DNA of 64,000 nucleotides from assembly GCA_947095585.1 (NCBI GenBank), contig OX352765.1, positions 17,916,444 through 17,980,443 of the forward strand, given 5' to 3'. The translations under genes and the position numbers were made by a program. The notes beneath the pieces are model-generated. The model saw nothing but the letters and a program-made list of their open reading frames with translations. It was not told where the DNA came from and made no database searches. Below are positions 10,949 to 23,185 of the stretch, one piece after another (position 1 is the stretch's first letter; the number at the start of each line of letters is the position of its first letter). The stretch is from Nephrocerus scutellatus. Its lineage: Eukaryota > Arthropoda > Insecta > Diptera > Pipunculidae.

Positions 10949-11519
10949 AAATACTTTTTTTTAAAGTAAAATACCACACGAGCGATTCCAAAAAACCGAC
11001 AAATAACGATTACGTCGATATGAGCGTAATAGCCAAAGTGGTAGAGGTACCGGTCGCCATCAGCTTACCACTTCCGAATCGCCAGTTATATTCCCCGAGA
11101 TCGGGAAACAACCAAAATATTCAGAATACTCTTTTGTATAGATAGAGAGAGCATTGCTTAAATTAATATTTACAATATTCTTTTGTTCCATTGCCACCAA
11201 TATAATTCCCAAATGGTCTTTTAGGAAACATAGTGACATGGCACGAAGAAATTCAATTTGGAACAAAGCAATACAGTGCTTGGAGAATATCCTGCGCAGT
11301 ATCTTCTCCTCCGAAATCATTTCATAGGCTGCTCTTACCAAACAGACGAATACTTCAAGTGTTCCGTTCGCCACCTTTGTCGATTTAGTTGCTATTTTAG
11401 CAAAACAATTCCCTTAGAACTACTCGTTCTGTCACAGTCCCTTCGGACTACGACATCACCTGTTTGTAACGTTTAATAGTCAGAAAAGGTCGCAAATGCA
11501 CGCAGGCAAAACTAGGTGT
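10949..11519. other. Non-coding DNA, nothing recognised
   Basis: Opposing short frames at 11060-11476 overlap each other and match nothing I know. Confidence 0.35.
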
Positions 11520-12107
11520 GTAGTCTGCTAGAAGATCTGTTTGTAAAGGAACCTCGCGAAGTGGTGTCCTATCACACCTTCTCTGGAACTAACTGGTGAA
11601 TGAGCTACTGAATTGCCCGAAAATGGAGGGCTGCAAAGTGATCGCTTATGCGGATGACGCTGCTATTGACATCTCAAGAAAGCACCAGAATACCTTAAAA
11701 GAATTCCAAACAGAATGCTCTTAACAAGCTAACGAAATGCACAGATCGTTATTGTTTAAGGTTAAACCTCCAGAAATCAGAACTTGTCCTCTTCTCTAGG
11801 AAATACAAAATTTCACATGTTGACCCACTATAAAGGGAATACGCCGAACCTTTATTCTGGATAGAAAGATAAGCTGGAAGCCAAACAAACAAGAAATATT
11901 TCATAAAGCCACTCTTCTCTTGCAAAAAAGCCATTGGAAACAAATGGAGTCTTCAACCCCATATCACTCATTGGCTATATACAGCGGTATTAAGATCTTA
12001 ACTTCTATACAGTGTGGATGTTTGGTAGACTGCCAGCGATCGGCTTGTCTATTTATGAGCGTAGCACTTCGATCCACCCCCTCCGCTGCACTGGACATTT
12101 CCTTTAT
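11520..12107 (+). mobile_element. LOA/R1-type RT fragment (palm to thumb)
   Basis: Translation gives a degraded GVLSHLLWN block, LVNELLNCPKMEGCKVIAY with the catalytic YADD at 11647-11658, and a K/L-rich connector. It continues with LYSVDVWW-like sequence and RSACLFMSVALRSTPSAAL, which is the 'acl.itGAxRttPtaAL' motif of LOA/R1-type proteins. Several stops and shifts (for example after QTECS) inactivate it. It ends abruptly at about 12107, where RTE sequence starts on the same strand. Confidence 0.78.
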
Positions 12108-12935
12108 AAGTCCATTCAGATACTGGCTTTCGCAGATGACATTGACATCGTTGGTAGAAATCCAAGAGCTGTGCAGAAAGCTTTCATCCAGATCGAGCGG
12201 GTGGCACTAAATCTGAGGCTGCACATAAAAAACAACAAAAACAAAGTACATGGTGGCCACATCTTCAAGCAGTAGATCCATTCTCTCAATTTAAATAGTG
12301 GAGCACGAATTTGAGGTAGTGGAATACTTTAACTATCTCTGGTCAACTGTAGCAGCTGATAACAGCATGGGATCAGAAATACGCGTACGGTTGCCTTAAA
12401 CCAACAAAGCCTACTTTAGTCTGTCAATGCTTTAAATCTAGGAATTTAAACATAACATCCAAGCTTCTGGTGTATAAGGCAATGGTCATACCAGTTCTTG
12501 CACATGAATCCGGTTCTTAGTAAAAAGAATTCTGACCTCTTAGCCGAGTTCGAGACAAAAGTCTTACAGAGAATTGTTGGACCCGTATGTGAGGAAGGAC
12601 GATCCCGGAGACTCTATAATGATAAGATCTACGAGCGCTATTACAATGTCGTCGACGTCATGAAGAGAATTAAGCTCGGTAGGCTCCGGTGGGCGGGACA
12701 TCTAGCTCGCATGAGTGAAGAGGATTCTGCTCGGAAATTCTTTTGCGGTAGGATTTATGGGTCACGACAGCGGAACCGGCGAAGCCTACGCTGGCTCGCG
12801 TAGACCAGGACGCCCAGAGTTTAAGGATGCCAAACTGGATGACATCGACTTGAAATCGGGACCGGTGGAGAGAGTTTTTGCGGGAGGCCAGGATCGGACA
12901 CCGGTTGTAGAGCACATTATGTTGATGATGATGTT
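12108..12935 (+). mobile_element. RTE-like 3' half, 5'-truncated, with ATG-repeat tail
   Basis: It starts inside the RT catalytic region: KSIQILAFADDIDIVGRN, with FADD at 12129-12140, then an IQIERVALNLRLHI block. After frame breaks it continues VLSKKNSDLLAEFETKVLQRI and IKLGRLRWAGHLARM, the thumb and C-terminal domain of this RTE subfamily. The protein remnant ends near 12900, and the element closes with short GATGATGATG repeats at about 12922-12935. Such short tandem tails are typical of RTE 3' ends. A second copy with the same 5' breakpoint is at 45.99 kb, and 3'-end scraps lie at 43.0 and 56.3 kb. Confidence 0.85.
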
Positions 12936-14189
12936 CATATACCAACTACTTTGGACGTATAAGAACGGAATTTCCTTTCGAAGCGACCAATGTATATCGG
13001 CGTTTATTTTCCTTCACTCATCCCTTGAACCTGTAATCAGTACAAATGGCCAATAGTTGAACCTAACCACACCCAACGACCAAACCAACCGCAACTCTTC
13101 ATTTCAAACAAATCAACAATGCGTTGCAATTAATTTCAAATTGATTTCTGGTTCGATTATTGCGATTGGCTTCCTTGCTATTCCCCATTTGCCATTTGCA
13201 TGAATGATTAACACCTCAAGCACGTAGCTTGCACCGTCTTGTTGTTTGCGATTTTCTTTGTCGCAACAAAATGTCCCGCCTGGGGTAATTAATATCCTCC
13301 GTTGAAATGCGGAAAAGAAAAGCTTGCGTCGGATCCCCACTCTCTCTATCTATCTCGCCCATTTGCTTCTCATTATCCTCCATCCACCGCTCTCCCACAC
13401 GACAACCCTCATTTTAACTTCACTAAAAGCAACCTGTAAAAGCAAACAATTAATTGAATCCTTCTTTTATCCTTTGAATCGGGTGTTTTTTTCTCCCCCA
13501 ATCGTTTTGTTGACTGCAGTCCTTCACCAGCTAACACACTGATTGGAAAGTTTTATTTGGCTCTGTTGAGTTCCCTGGGGGATATAGATACATAGATACA
13601 CACAGAAGGAGAGCCGAGCTGTAAATGAACTTATTAAGAAGAAGTAGACATGGACGATAAAATCGAGAGAAGAAATTTTGCTACGTAATTGCAGATCGAC
13701 TTTATGTCTAGAAAGTTTCTAAACTGACTGTCGCGCAGCCCCGGCCCCACCATCACCATTCACCCCATCGCAGCACCATGTCGAGACGTTCATCATTGGA
13801 CGTGAGAGTGATGCAACAAAACTTTCATCATTTTAACTTTAACTTTTCAAACGGGCGATTATTTTGTTTTATATTCGTCGTTAGCATAGGGCAAGTGCGC
13901 AAATAATCAGACACTATCACCAGGAACTCCAAATAATTTTTTTGTTGTGACTTCTGCAGGATTGTCGGCAAATACACGGGAACTATAATAAGAGCTTTTA
14001 ACAGAGACACAAACCATAATGGGAGCGACACTTTTAAATACAATTTAGGAATATTTTATGTGTAAGACACACTCGTTTTAGTTCCTCATTTTTCAGTAAG
14101 CCTGCTGTCATATCGAACTTTTAAGAGCTAGAAGACTAGCGCTTCATGACAACATGACATGGGTCAACTCATAACGAGTTGGATGCTCT
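12936..14189. other. Non-coding DNA, nothing recognised
   Basis: No transposon motifs. Short frames on both strands between 13113 and 13542 overlap each other. CA/CT-rich patches are present. Confidence 0.4.
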
Positions 14190-16545
14190 GTTTAGAAACT
14201 GAAATCTTTATTGCGGGCGATTTTAATGTACACGATTCTGGGTGGCTTCGTCATTTTGTCTAGACAACACCCGAAGGATGGTGTGTTGAGATATTCCCTG
14301 AGTTTAATCACCTTACTAGGTTCAGTTCAGGTTCAATAAAGAAACTAAACAGAGAACTAACATCCACCAGACAAGAAACTCTCGAATATCTGGAAAAAAG
14401 TCACTTCCCTGGCAGTATAATACTAGACAACCAAGACGTAAACGAGGACACTAACATGTACCCGTATCTTATCTCCAGCGAGTCTTACAGACGCTCAATC
14501 ACTATCTTCTCAGCAGAAGGAATTTGCTGGGCGGTAAAGTTATTCGGACCCTACAAGTCTCCTGGTGGAGACGGGCTGTATCCAACCTGTCTTTAACATG
14601 GAATTAAATTAATAGAACTACTTGTAAATCTATACAGAGCCAGCTACAGCCTAGAATATGTTCCAAGGTGCTAGAGAGAGGTGCGAGTGTCATTCTTAAC
14701 TAAAGGAGGTAAAAAATCAACCGAGGATACCAGGTCCTATTGACCTATTAGCTTCACATCATTTATTCTAAAATCCATGGAGAAACTAATAGGCCATTAC
14801 ATAAGGTCGAACACACTCCCACAAAACCCCCTAAGTCCCAGTCAACATGCATATCAGACTGGCAACTGAAAGAGCACTAGATGTGCTAACAGCCGAAATC
14901 GAGGACACACTTCGCAACAAGGAAATGTTACTATGCGCCTTCATTGACGTACAAGGTAAGTAATTCAAACACATGTTAGATCAAGAGGGATTGACTCCTC
15001 TATCCTAGGATGGATCATAAGCATTTTAAGAAGCGGCATAATTCTGGCCTCGTTCGGTGACGAAAACATAACAATAACAGCAATCAGAGGATGCCCACAT
15101 GGCGGTGTCCAGTTATTGGACAGGCTAAAGAATAACAGCCTAACAAACATCAGCTACGCAGATGACCTTGTTCTAATGATTTGAGGTAAATTTGAGAGCA
15201 CACTAACAGAACAAATGCAATATGCTCTCAAACTGGTAAGAGACTGGTGCAAAGAGGTTGGCCTAAGCGTTAATCCATAATATATAGTTTGCACACTTTT
15301 CACAAAACGCTACAAAATAACGCTTCCAGCACTATATTTCCAAGCAAAACCTTTAAATTGATGCCAGAAGCCAAATAGCTAGGCGTCGTGTTTGACTGTA
15401 AACTGACATGGAACCCCCATATATCATATATTTCGAACAAAACTTAGAGAGAGCTTACTTTACCTTTAACAAAACGTGGGAAATAAACCCGCAAGTGAAG
15501 TTATGCCTATACTTTCATTATCATTTGACCCAGGATCACGTCTTTGGTAACCAAAAATGGAGCAAACAACGACACACTAAAAAATGGAATAAAATACAGA
15601 GACTAATTTATCTAAGTCCAACGGGCGCAGTAAGGACCTGCCCAACGGCAACCATGGAACAACCCCTAGGGCTCTCACCCCTGCGCATACATATCAAAAG
15701 CGAGGCTAGATCAAGAGCCATAAAACTGAAAATCCTTAACCAACTTAAAGCAGAAAGACCAGGACACACCAACATCATAGCCAACATAAAATTGGAAAAT
15801 GTCCAGCAATCAGACATAATAATAAAAACAACAACAACAAAGGAATATCTCGATATTCCTGGTGTCTTAAAAAAGACAAAGATAAGATGACGCCGATATT
15901 TACTTAGAGCTGGTATATTTAGTAACAAACATCTTTTGTTCCTTCACTGACCGCATGCTTGGCCAACTCTCCGAGAAGTAAAAAGATCTGATGCACAGAC
16001 GGATCGAAAACAAATACAGAAACCGGAGCAGGGGTTTTCGCACCTAGAATCAAAATGCGAATACCCCTAGGCATACCTCCAACAGTATTTCAGGCGAAAA
16101 CCATAGCAATAGAAGCCTTCGCACTAGACTGTATCAAAAGAAGGTACCGAAGAACCGAGATGTATGTAATCTCAGATAGTCAAGCAGCACTACTGGCGCT
16201 AAAAAGTCCAACGTGGAGCTGCGCCTGTCACTTAAAAGAACTGTCCAAAACCAACAAACCAATCACTTTAATGTGGTCTTCCGGACACTCAGGTATATCA
16301 GGAAAAGAGGCAGTAGATCTGTATGCAAGAGAAGGAGCAAAAGGAGCCGAGCTTTGCCTACTCCAAAAGCCATATCAAAAACAGAGTTAGGGAATGGGTG
16401 TCATCGATTGGGATGAGACAATCCAAAAAGCTTCTCAAATACAACATCAGTCACATGGACAGGGCCCTCAAACTGTACCGCCATACGCTAAGGACACTAG
16501 TCTGCATCTGTGACTTGTCTATATCAAAAAACCTGGCGTGATTTT
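14190..16545 (+). mobile_element. LOA-type retrotransposon: endonuclease remnant, RT, RNase H
   Basis: Domains appear in LOA order. A short endonuclease remnant (IFIAGDFNVHDSGWL, about 14208) is joined almost at once to the RT, so the middle of the element is deleted. RT pieces include GPYKSPGGDGLYPTC, RSYWPISFTSFILKSMEKL, LLCAFIDVQG, SYADDLVLM (YADD at 15155-15166) and a knuckle ending LGVVFDCKLTWNPH. A 160-codon open stretch (15408-15890) covers the connector with TGAVRTCPTATME. RNase H follows: CTDGSKTNTETGAGV, VFQAKTIAIEAF (expected QAE, so the catalytic Glu reads Lys), ISDSQAALLAL, WSSGHSGISGK and VDLYARE. Many stops make it inactive. It is the longest LOA copy here. Confidence 0.85.
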
Positions 16546-17775
16546 AAACCAAAATCCCATTAACCCCCAGAGCAATCATTATCTAATCATTCGCCTCAAT
16601 CGCCGACATTCATTCACATCTCCTCTAAAGAAACAATTGAATGCAAAGCAAAGCAAAGTTTCTCTTTTTTTATGCTATTGTGCGATTGTGCGAATGTGTC
16701 GAATTGAAGTCGGTGATTAAAAATACAGGAAATCCCAACAAGTATTAACGACGAGTATCCCTTTTCCAAAAGATCATCAAGAAGGGATAATCGATGTTCA
16801 AAAGTTTCAAAGTTTCGTTTGATTTCTTCAAACTAATCATTAGTCACGTAATGACGCAAAAACGGGCGCCTTCGGTAGACAGACCGCAACTAACAACGAA
16901 TTTGAAAAGTAGTAACTTTTTAAAACGTAAATCCATAGCTACGCTATACGATTTACATTTCTACGTTTTACGCTATCGCCTTTTTGCGCTGTAGGCCGCA
17001 GACAAAGCGTAAATATTTACCAACAACAAACATTGGCGAGTACACTTGTGCTACATTTTTGAGCTTTTACACTTTTTACCTCGAAGAAGCGACCGCTCGA
17101 AGTAAGTGCTAATATTAGCCAATATTTACTGTCTGTGAGACTTTTGAGATAATAATAATTATTTGTTATTGCTAATAACATAAAGTCAACGCAGACAAAG
17201 ACAAGAATATTTCCTTCTAAACACAAAAGGCACGTTCTAGTTTATTTTTTATTTGTTCAAAGCTTTAAAGAATCAAAGTGCTTCCGGATAGCGTAGGCGT
17301 AGAGCATCAGCCATTTAAAAGATAACATCGGTCAAGGAAATCACATAGTCAGTGAACAGGCTAAGCTGACCTTATTCACATAGTACTGACAATAAGAAAA
17401 GTCAGGTCAGACGAGCAGCATGCGACACGCTTAAGAAGGACCCACCAACTTAAAGAGGCTTCAATAAGGGATTAAATTGATGCCCTCCTTTTTAACTTGA
17501 CTTACCATAGGGTCTGTTTTTTATTTTTCTATAGTAACTTTGCGTCCGGATGTGTTTCTTTGTAGGCTAGCCGGCTAGTCAAATCTTGTGATACATAAGA
17601 CTTGTGCCATAAGACCGGACCGCCTTTGGACAGGTGAAATCAAGAATTCAGATCTTATTTTTGCCATCTACTCACTTAGTCGCTCAGCGATTAACTAAAA
17701 AATTAAAACAGAATTAAATACAGAGCGACATCGATCTGTTTCTTACCAAAATCGTTCATCGCTCAGCAACTACGT
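16546..17775. other. Non-coding DNA with a weak inverted repeat
   Basis: No element recognised. Around 16920-16990, AAAACGTAAAT and ATTTACATTTCTACGTTTT form an imperfect inverted repeat, and the adjoining GGCGATAG-type words (minus strand) recall the 22-bp array at 26.4 kb. The link is weak. Confidence 0.3.
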
Positions 17776-18596
17776 GGCCACAACCATACGACAATCAATA
17801 AGCACTCGTGTTAGGAATGAAGACGCAAGTTTTTCTCATTTTATTTTTATTTTTCAAAGCTTTCTCCTTTTAGATCCATATACTTTTCCCAACGTTTCTA
17901 CCATTTCTTTAACTTATTCACAAAATACGATTTCTCAAACTCTCAAAATACGCTTCTGTCTCGGCGATGACCTACTCTTTTGAGCTGAATTTTTTCCTCC
18001 AAACCATGTTTTCATGTTGGTGAACAGAAAGAAATCACAGGAAGCCAGGTCGGTCGAGTACGGTGGGTGCGGCAGTAATTCATGCAAGCTGGCCGCGACA
18101 ATTCGGGATGAATGTGCTGGTGCGTTATCGTGGTGAAACAGCACGTTTTTCTCAGTCAAATGGGGTAGTGTCTCCTGCAATTGCTTGTCCAATCGGTCCA
18201 AAAATTCTCTGTAGTACTGCCTCGTGATCGTTCTTTCCTTCCTCGTGATCGTTCATTTCTAATCCCAAAAATTGTGGTCATGACGTTTTCGGCTTATGGG
18301 ACCGTCGAACACCAAAAAATTGGCGCCATTATCATTCCGGCTGATGAGACCGTATTTGCCTTCTTTGGAGCAGATTCACCGAAAAAAATCCATTCTTTTG
18401 ACTGTCGCTTGGTAATAATGTATCCAGGTGACGACTTTACGCAAAAACTCCAGCTAATTTCGCTTTAAGAGCCCCAAACACTGATTTGACATTGACAGCC
18501 GTATCCGCTTGTTGTTGTCCACTATGAGCAATCGGGCCGAGCATTTTCTGAAACTTATCATTCAAAATATAATTTGCCGTTCCGTATGACACGACT
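17776..18596 (-). mobile_element. Mariner transposon, most of the transposase, inactivated
   Basis: On the minus strand it encodes a mariner transposase from a helix-turn-helix remnant (VSYGTANYIL) to the C-terminus. The 88-codon frame at 17935-18201 holds LTEKNVLFHHDNAPAHSS and HPPYSTDLASCDFFLF, which carry the second and third catalytic Asp. About 30 residues separate them, against 34 in normal mariners, so a small deletion lies between. The GDETWI motif with the first Asp reads VVTWIHYY, and that Asp is gone. A shift after GGK moves the KFSSKE..IAETEAYFESL end into another frame. No terminal repeats are clear. The RTE tail starts immediately to the right. Confidence 0.88.
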
Positions 18597-20505
18597 ACTT
18601 CTTCTTCTTCTTCTTAAATTCTTTTACGCCTAGCCACCATTTTGTTCTGTTTTCTGCAACGCGTTTGAGCTGCCTCCAACTCATTCGCTTCCTTCTCGAC
18701 TGTCTTGCGCCACGTCCTCCTAGGGTGTCCCGCTGTTCTACCTGCCTGGGTGAGCGGGTTCCACTGCATGTCTTATTTGGCAATGGAGTTGTCGTCGCGC
18801 CGTAGTATGTGTCCAATCCGCTGCCACTTTCTCCTGCGCACAATAACGTCTATTGGTTCTTGGCCCGTTCTCCGATGAAGTTCGTCGTTGGATATACGAT
18901 TGGGCCAGAAGATCGTCAACAAGATAGTAGGCATTTGTTTACGAAAGACTGCAGCTTGCGCATGGTAGTGGTATCCACCTTCCAAGTACTGCACCTACAC
19001 AACAGTACTGATTCAATGTTGAAGCGGAACAGTCGAAGTTTAGTTCTTAAGCTGAAAACATTGCTTCTCCAGACTTTCGATAGCATTCCGAATGCAGCCC
19101 TTGCTTTCTAGATTTTGATGCACACATCCAGTTCAGTGGCACCGCGTTCGGCCGAGGTGTGGTCTCGGCCTAGGTATAGAAAGTTGTCAACATTTTCGAC
19201 TAACTGTCCAGCAATGTTGAGTTGAGAGCGGGTGTTAGAAGTGTTCAGCGCTTTTGTTTTGGCCGTGTTTATCTTGAGTTCCACTTTGCTTGCTTCGGTT
19301 TCTAGATTTTGGGCCATCATATGAAGCTCCATTATCCGATGGGAGAGCAGGCAAACATCGTCAGTGTAGTCCAGGCGTTTAAAGTAAGTTGTCATAGTCC
19401 ATCGAATTCCAATGTTCCCTACCGTCAGTGCTGCTGCGAAGTACATCGCTGATGGCCACCAGGAATAACAGCGGTGATAGTATGCACCCCTGACGTACTC
19501 CACTCGGAATGTAGGACTAATATGTTACTATAAGACTTGTTCCTATGGAACTTCAAATTCCTCGGACACCATACCGTTGTGTAGGACGTAAAATTTACTT
19601 CCCTCATATGTAGCTTTGATAATAGCTATAGGTGTTTTTGGAATACCCCTCCTGCGCAGGGCCATCCAGATAGCATCTCGATTTAAGCTGTCAAAAGCCT
19701 TCTCGAAGTCGATGAACAATAGATGTTGCGAAGATCTGTACTCGATTCATTGTTTTATTATGGTTCGCAAGGTGTTTATGTGATCGATGCAAGAGGATCC
19801 AGAGCGACAGGCTGCCTGTTAAACGTCGAGAGTTGAATGTAAATGCTCCTTTACACGTTTTGATATGATTCTACATATTAGCTTGGCTATGGCCGGTAAA
19901 ACGCATATACCTCTCCATCAGATTTCCCGTTTTTGGAAGCTTGACGATCATCCCTCCTTTCTAATCTTGGGGTAATTGATCATTTTCCCACGCTCTCGGT
20001 ATGAGCAGGTGCAGAAGTTCAGTCGATGTGCTTGGCGCCGCTAGGAATATTTCGGCAGAGATGACGTCAATACCCACCGCTTTTTCTTTTTCTTTAGAGA
20101 CTGCAGTTTTTAGATGCGATGTTGTCTGGAGTTCCGTCCACCATTGAGCTCATTCGTGATGTTATAGACGGTTACCCCATTTTGCTGGTTCTTCGGCCAT
20201 TGAGGCAAGTGAATGGATGTACTGTCGTTTGTCCCGTCTTACACTACGCTGCACTTCCTTCTTTTTGACGCGATATTGGGCTTCTAGCTCGATACTCTCT
20301 ACTGCTAATGGAGCTGCATATCGAGCCTTTAATGCTTTTTACGTTCATCGATCTGTCTCCAGGTGTCTGCCGATAACCATGTGCGGTGATTATTTTGCCT
20401 TTTACCGACGTAGGTGCGTGTCCCAGTTCCCAGCATTCCAGTGGTCGTCCACGTTCTCCTGCGATATGTTGTTGATTATTTCTACTTCTAAGGCAAGATG
20501 ATCCC
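18597..20505 (-). mobile_element. RTE retrotransposon, linker plus most of RT, (GAA)n tail
   Basis: The element runs right to left. At the 5' side, about 20300-20500, the linker reads KARYAAPLAVESIELEAQY and EVQRSVRRDKRQYIHSLAS. RT follows: VGIDVISAEIFLAAP, LPKTGNLME, a decayed CIDHINTLR region, FDSLNRDAIW and RRRGIPKT, then LDYTDDVCLLSHRIMEL with the catalytic YTDD near 19370. Next come LKINTAKTKALN, QLVENVDNFLYLG, RRTGQEPIDVIVRRRKWQ and GHILRRDDNSIAKQ. It ends in a (GAA)n tail at 18597-18615, the short tandem tail of RTE elements. Many frame breaks are present. The endonuclease is missing, so the copy is 5'-truncated. The tail abuts the mariner at 17776-18596. Confidence 0.88.
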
Positions 20506-21818
20506 TGTATTGTTGACGCACTTCGGGTTCCCTAAACCGTTCAGTATTGAATCTGGTTATCTTAAGCAGCCTAAGAGAAAGCAGCCTAAGAGAAAATGTC
20601 GTCAGGCGATGCTTATCACATCAAACGATAATTGTCGCTTCAACTGACTAACAGAATACCAAAATGTGATTATCGCATTATGTGATATGGGAATAGGGTT
20701 GTTAGAATCGATCAAAGTTATCTGCTTTATGAGAAGAACTCACGCAATTCATCGAATGAATGCCAGAATTATTACCAACTTCCCAACAATTGCTGCTCTA
20801 GCGTTTGCGAACCGTAGTCGCCGCAAAATGTTACGTCTGCGCTCTCAATTGGAAACAACTATCGACGGAGTATTTCTTTGTCTAGCGCTATCGATCATCG
20901 TTGCTCGACCCCCCGTAAACAAACGAAGAATTCGACTTTGACTTTTACCCTACTCCCCGACCCCGTTCCAACAAAACATTCGCCTTCGTGATAGACGTGA
21001 ATTTCCTTTGTGTATCGCACATCCAAATGCCAGTGTACCACTTCGCTGGATGGCTGCCGACTGGCGGCTAGCGTCGAAGACAGCTGTTGAACAAACCAGC
21101 AAAACATGAGAAGCGTACTAGTTACTAGTAGGTAGAGTATAGAGTGTAGGGAGGCACACACAGAGCAGCAAAATTGCAAATTGGCAAAATGTCAAGGTGA
21201 ATTTAATTTGCCCGCGTATTTTTCTGTTGCTTACTTTGTTGCATGGCATGCAAGTCTAAACCGGACCGACCGACGGACCGACGGACCAACCGACCGAACG
21301 CCAAACATGTCAAACTGTTTTTTTTAATGCACTGCTGTCGCTTTCCAATCGTGGGTTCGTTTTTTTTTCGCTGGCCTTAGACTACTACATAGTTGCAAGA
21401 AAATTTATGCGGCGAGACGAGACGTTGGATCCCAGGTGTGTTCTGTCTTGCTTTGCTTCTATGCACTATATAGGTACCATAACTATACTTTACTTTACTC
21501 GTTCTGCAACCAGCTGCAACTGAGTTTACTTCCTCACTCAACATGCTATCCACTATACAGTCAGCAAACACACACAAAGTTGTTTGATGCAAGGAAATGC
21601 ATTTAGATGGTTGTAGCTTAGGTGTAAGCTTAGTAGATCTAGTGGTAGAAATAGACTGATCTTGTCAGACATGATGATCCTAATTTTATTTCAAATCACT
21701 CTGCTTTTCTAAACATAATATGTTTACTGTACTTTCCTAACAACATACACTCTGTTCCACTTATTTGAGGACAGTTTTTTTTTGAAAATTGTATGGACGA
21801 ACTTTCCATCTTCTTTCT
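20506..21818. other. Non-coding DNA, nothing recognised
   Basis: A 15-bp unit GCAGCCTAAGAGAAA is repeated twice at about 20564-20594. Open frames at 20666-20941 (+) and 20895-21179 (-) match no family. A CCGAC/GGACC-rich patch at about 21264-21298 is a short imperfect tandem repeat. Confidence 0.35.
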
Positions 21819-23050
21819 TTCTTTCCTTTACTCTGTGGGGAAGCATAGGGCTTCTACAAACGCCCGCCAACGAACTCGATTTGTCGCCTGAGGTTTCAAG
21901 AGATGCCACTCTGTCACCGGGGATCTTGCTTCCTCTTCTATCGTCCTTTTCCATGTCTTGCTAGGACGGCCAACTCGGCGGCTTCCTTGTGGATTCCAGT
22001 CGAGCGCTAGTTTCGTAATATCGTCCGCTGGCTTTCTCAAAGTGTGGACAATCCAGCTCCATTTTCCGTCTCTGTCTGATGGTGATCGCGATTGCTTCCT
22101 GCTGCGTTACTCTCCACAAGTCTTGTTTGGTGATAATGTCCGGCTATCTTATTCTCAGTATCCTCCTTAAGCACTTGTTGACGAAGACTTGTAGGCGCGT
22201 CGCAATTGACTCTGTGGCTTTCCACGTTTCGCAACCATACAAGACTACTGAGAGAACGTTAGATCTGAAAATCGTTAGCTTCAGCTCGACGTCGGCTTGA
22301 AGGAGTTCTGCGTAGATGTTGTCATTGCCTGCTGCTTTACCTGATTGCAGTGAACGAATTGTTGTCCTTATTTCATCCCACGAAGGAGTAGCGACGCTGA
22401 TATTAAGTAGCCTATTAGGGTGCATATGTTGGTTGATGGACGTGCCTGGCGAAGTACAATTCAAAACATTCTTAAAATTTTCTGTCCAGCGGGTTAATTG
22501 TTATTCCTCCATAATGATCATTAAGCCGTCTATTGCCGGAACAGAGTAGTTGATGTGGTGTTTCTTGTTGGCGAGCTTACGAGTGAGTTGGTAGACTGTT
22601 CTGTATTCTCTACTATCAGCGGCTTGCTGTGCTTGTGTTGCGATGTCGCTTAGCCATGCTCGTTTGTCGTTCCTAGCTGAACAGCAATCAATTCGAAGTA
22701 TAGGGTCCAGATCCCTATACTTTCGCGCTAATGTGGGGATAGCCTAAAATGGTTGAGGCTGCTTTCGTATACGCATTTACTGTTTTCTCCCTTTATAGAC
22801 TCTAGGGTTTGGGGCTGTATCACAGAGAGAGATTGTTGTATGCGGGGTACATATTGCGGTTTCACATCTGGATCTTTTAGTGCTGCTATTGCTGGCTTTC
22901 TCGTTGTTTGACTTCGTGTGGTTGAGTGGAGTTTCCGCGAGTTTCAATCGCACGCACTGCCAACCACAAGGTGGTGGTCGCTGTAGACGTCGGCTGCTCT
23001 TCGGGCTCTAACGTCCAGCAACGATGATCGCCCAGACCACCTGACCAGAG
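21819..23050 (-). mobile_element. RTE retrotransposon with internal RT deletion
   Basis: Reading right to left: the end of the endonuclease (DVRARRAADVYSDHHLVVG, with SDHH as expected, about 23000), a linker (RNDKRAWLSDIATQAQQAA, then YRTVYQLTRKLANKKHH), and the RT start (EIRTTIRSLQSGKAAGNDN). It then jumps in frame to the RT end (LTIFRSNVLSVVLYGCETW and LQVFVNKCLRRILRIR) and to the C-terminal SRRVGRPSKTWKRTIEEE and ATNRVRWRAFVEALC. The 106-codon open frame at 22144-22464 spans the junction near 22290. The whole RT palm, including the catalytic box, is missing there, so the product cannot be a polymerase. Confidence 0.85.
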
Positions 23051-23185
23051 AGGGTCACCCGAGAAAAGTTCGTTACAGTATAATGGATGGGAGAAGGTAA
23101 TAGATATTACCTTGGTTACTAACAACTTTCACTTTGGGGTTAGCAACTGGATATTATTCTATTCTAACCACAAGCATAAAACGTT
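23051..23185. other. Short gap between opposed elements
   Basis: It lies between the 5' side of a minus-strand RTE and the 5' side of a plus-strand LOA relic. Nothing is recognised in it. Confidence 0.3.

Noticed and set aside
15408..15890. 160-codon host gene
   Set aside because: It lies exactly where the LOA connector between RT and RNase H belongs and contains the TGAVRTCPTATME motif; it is a surviving piece of the retrotransposon.
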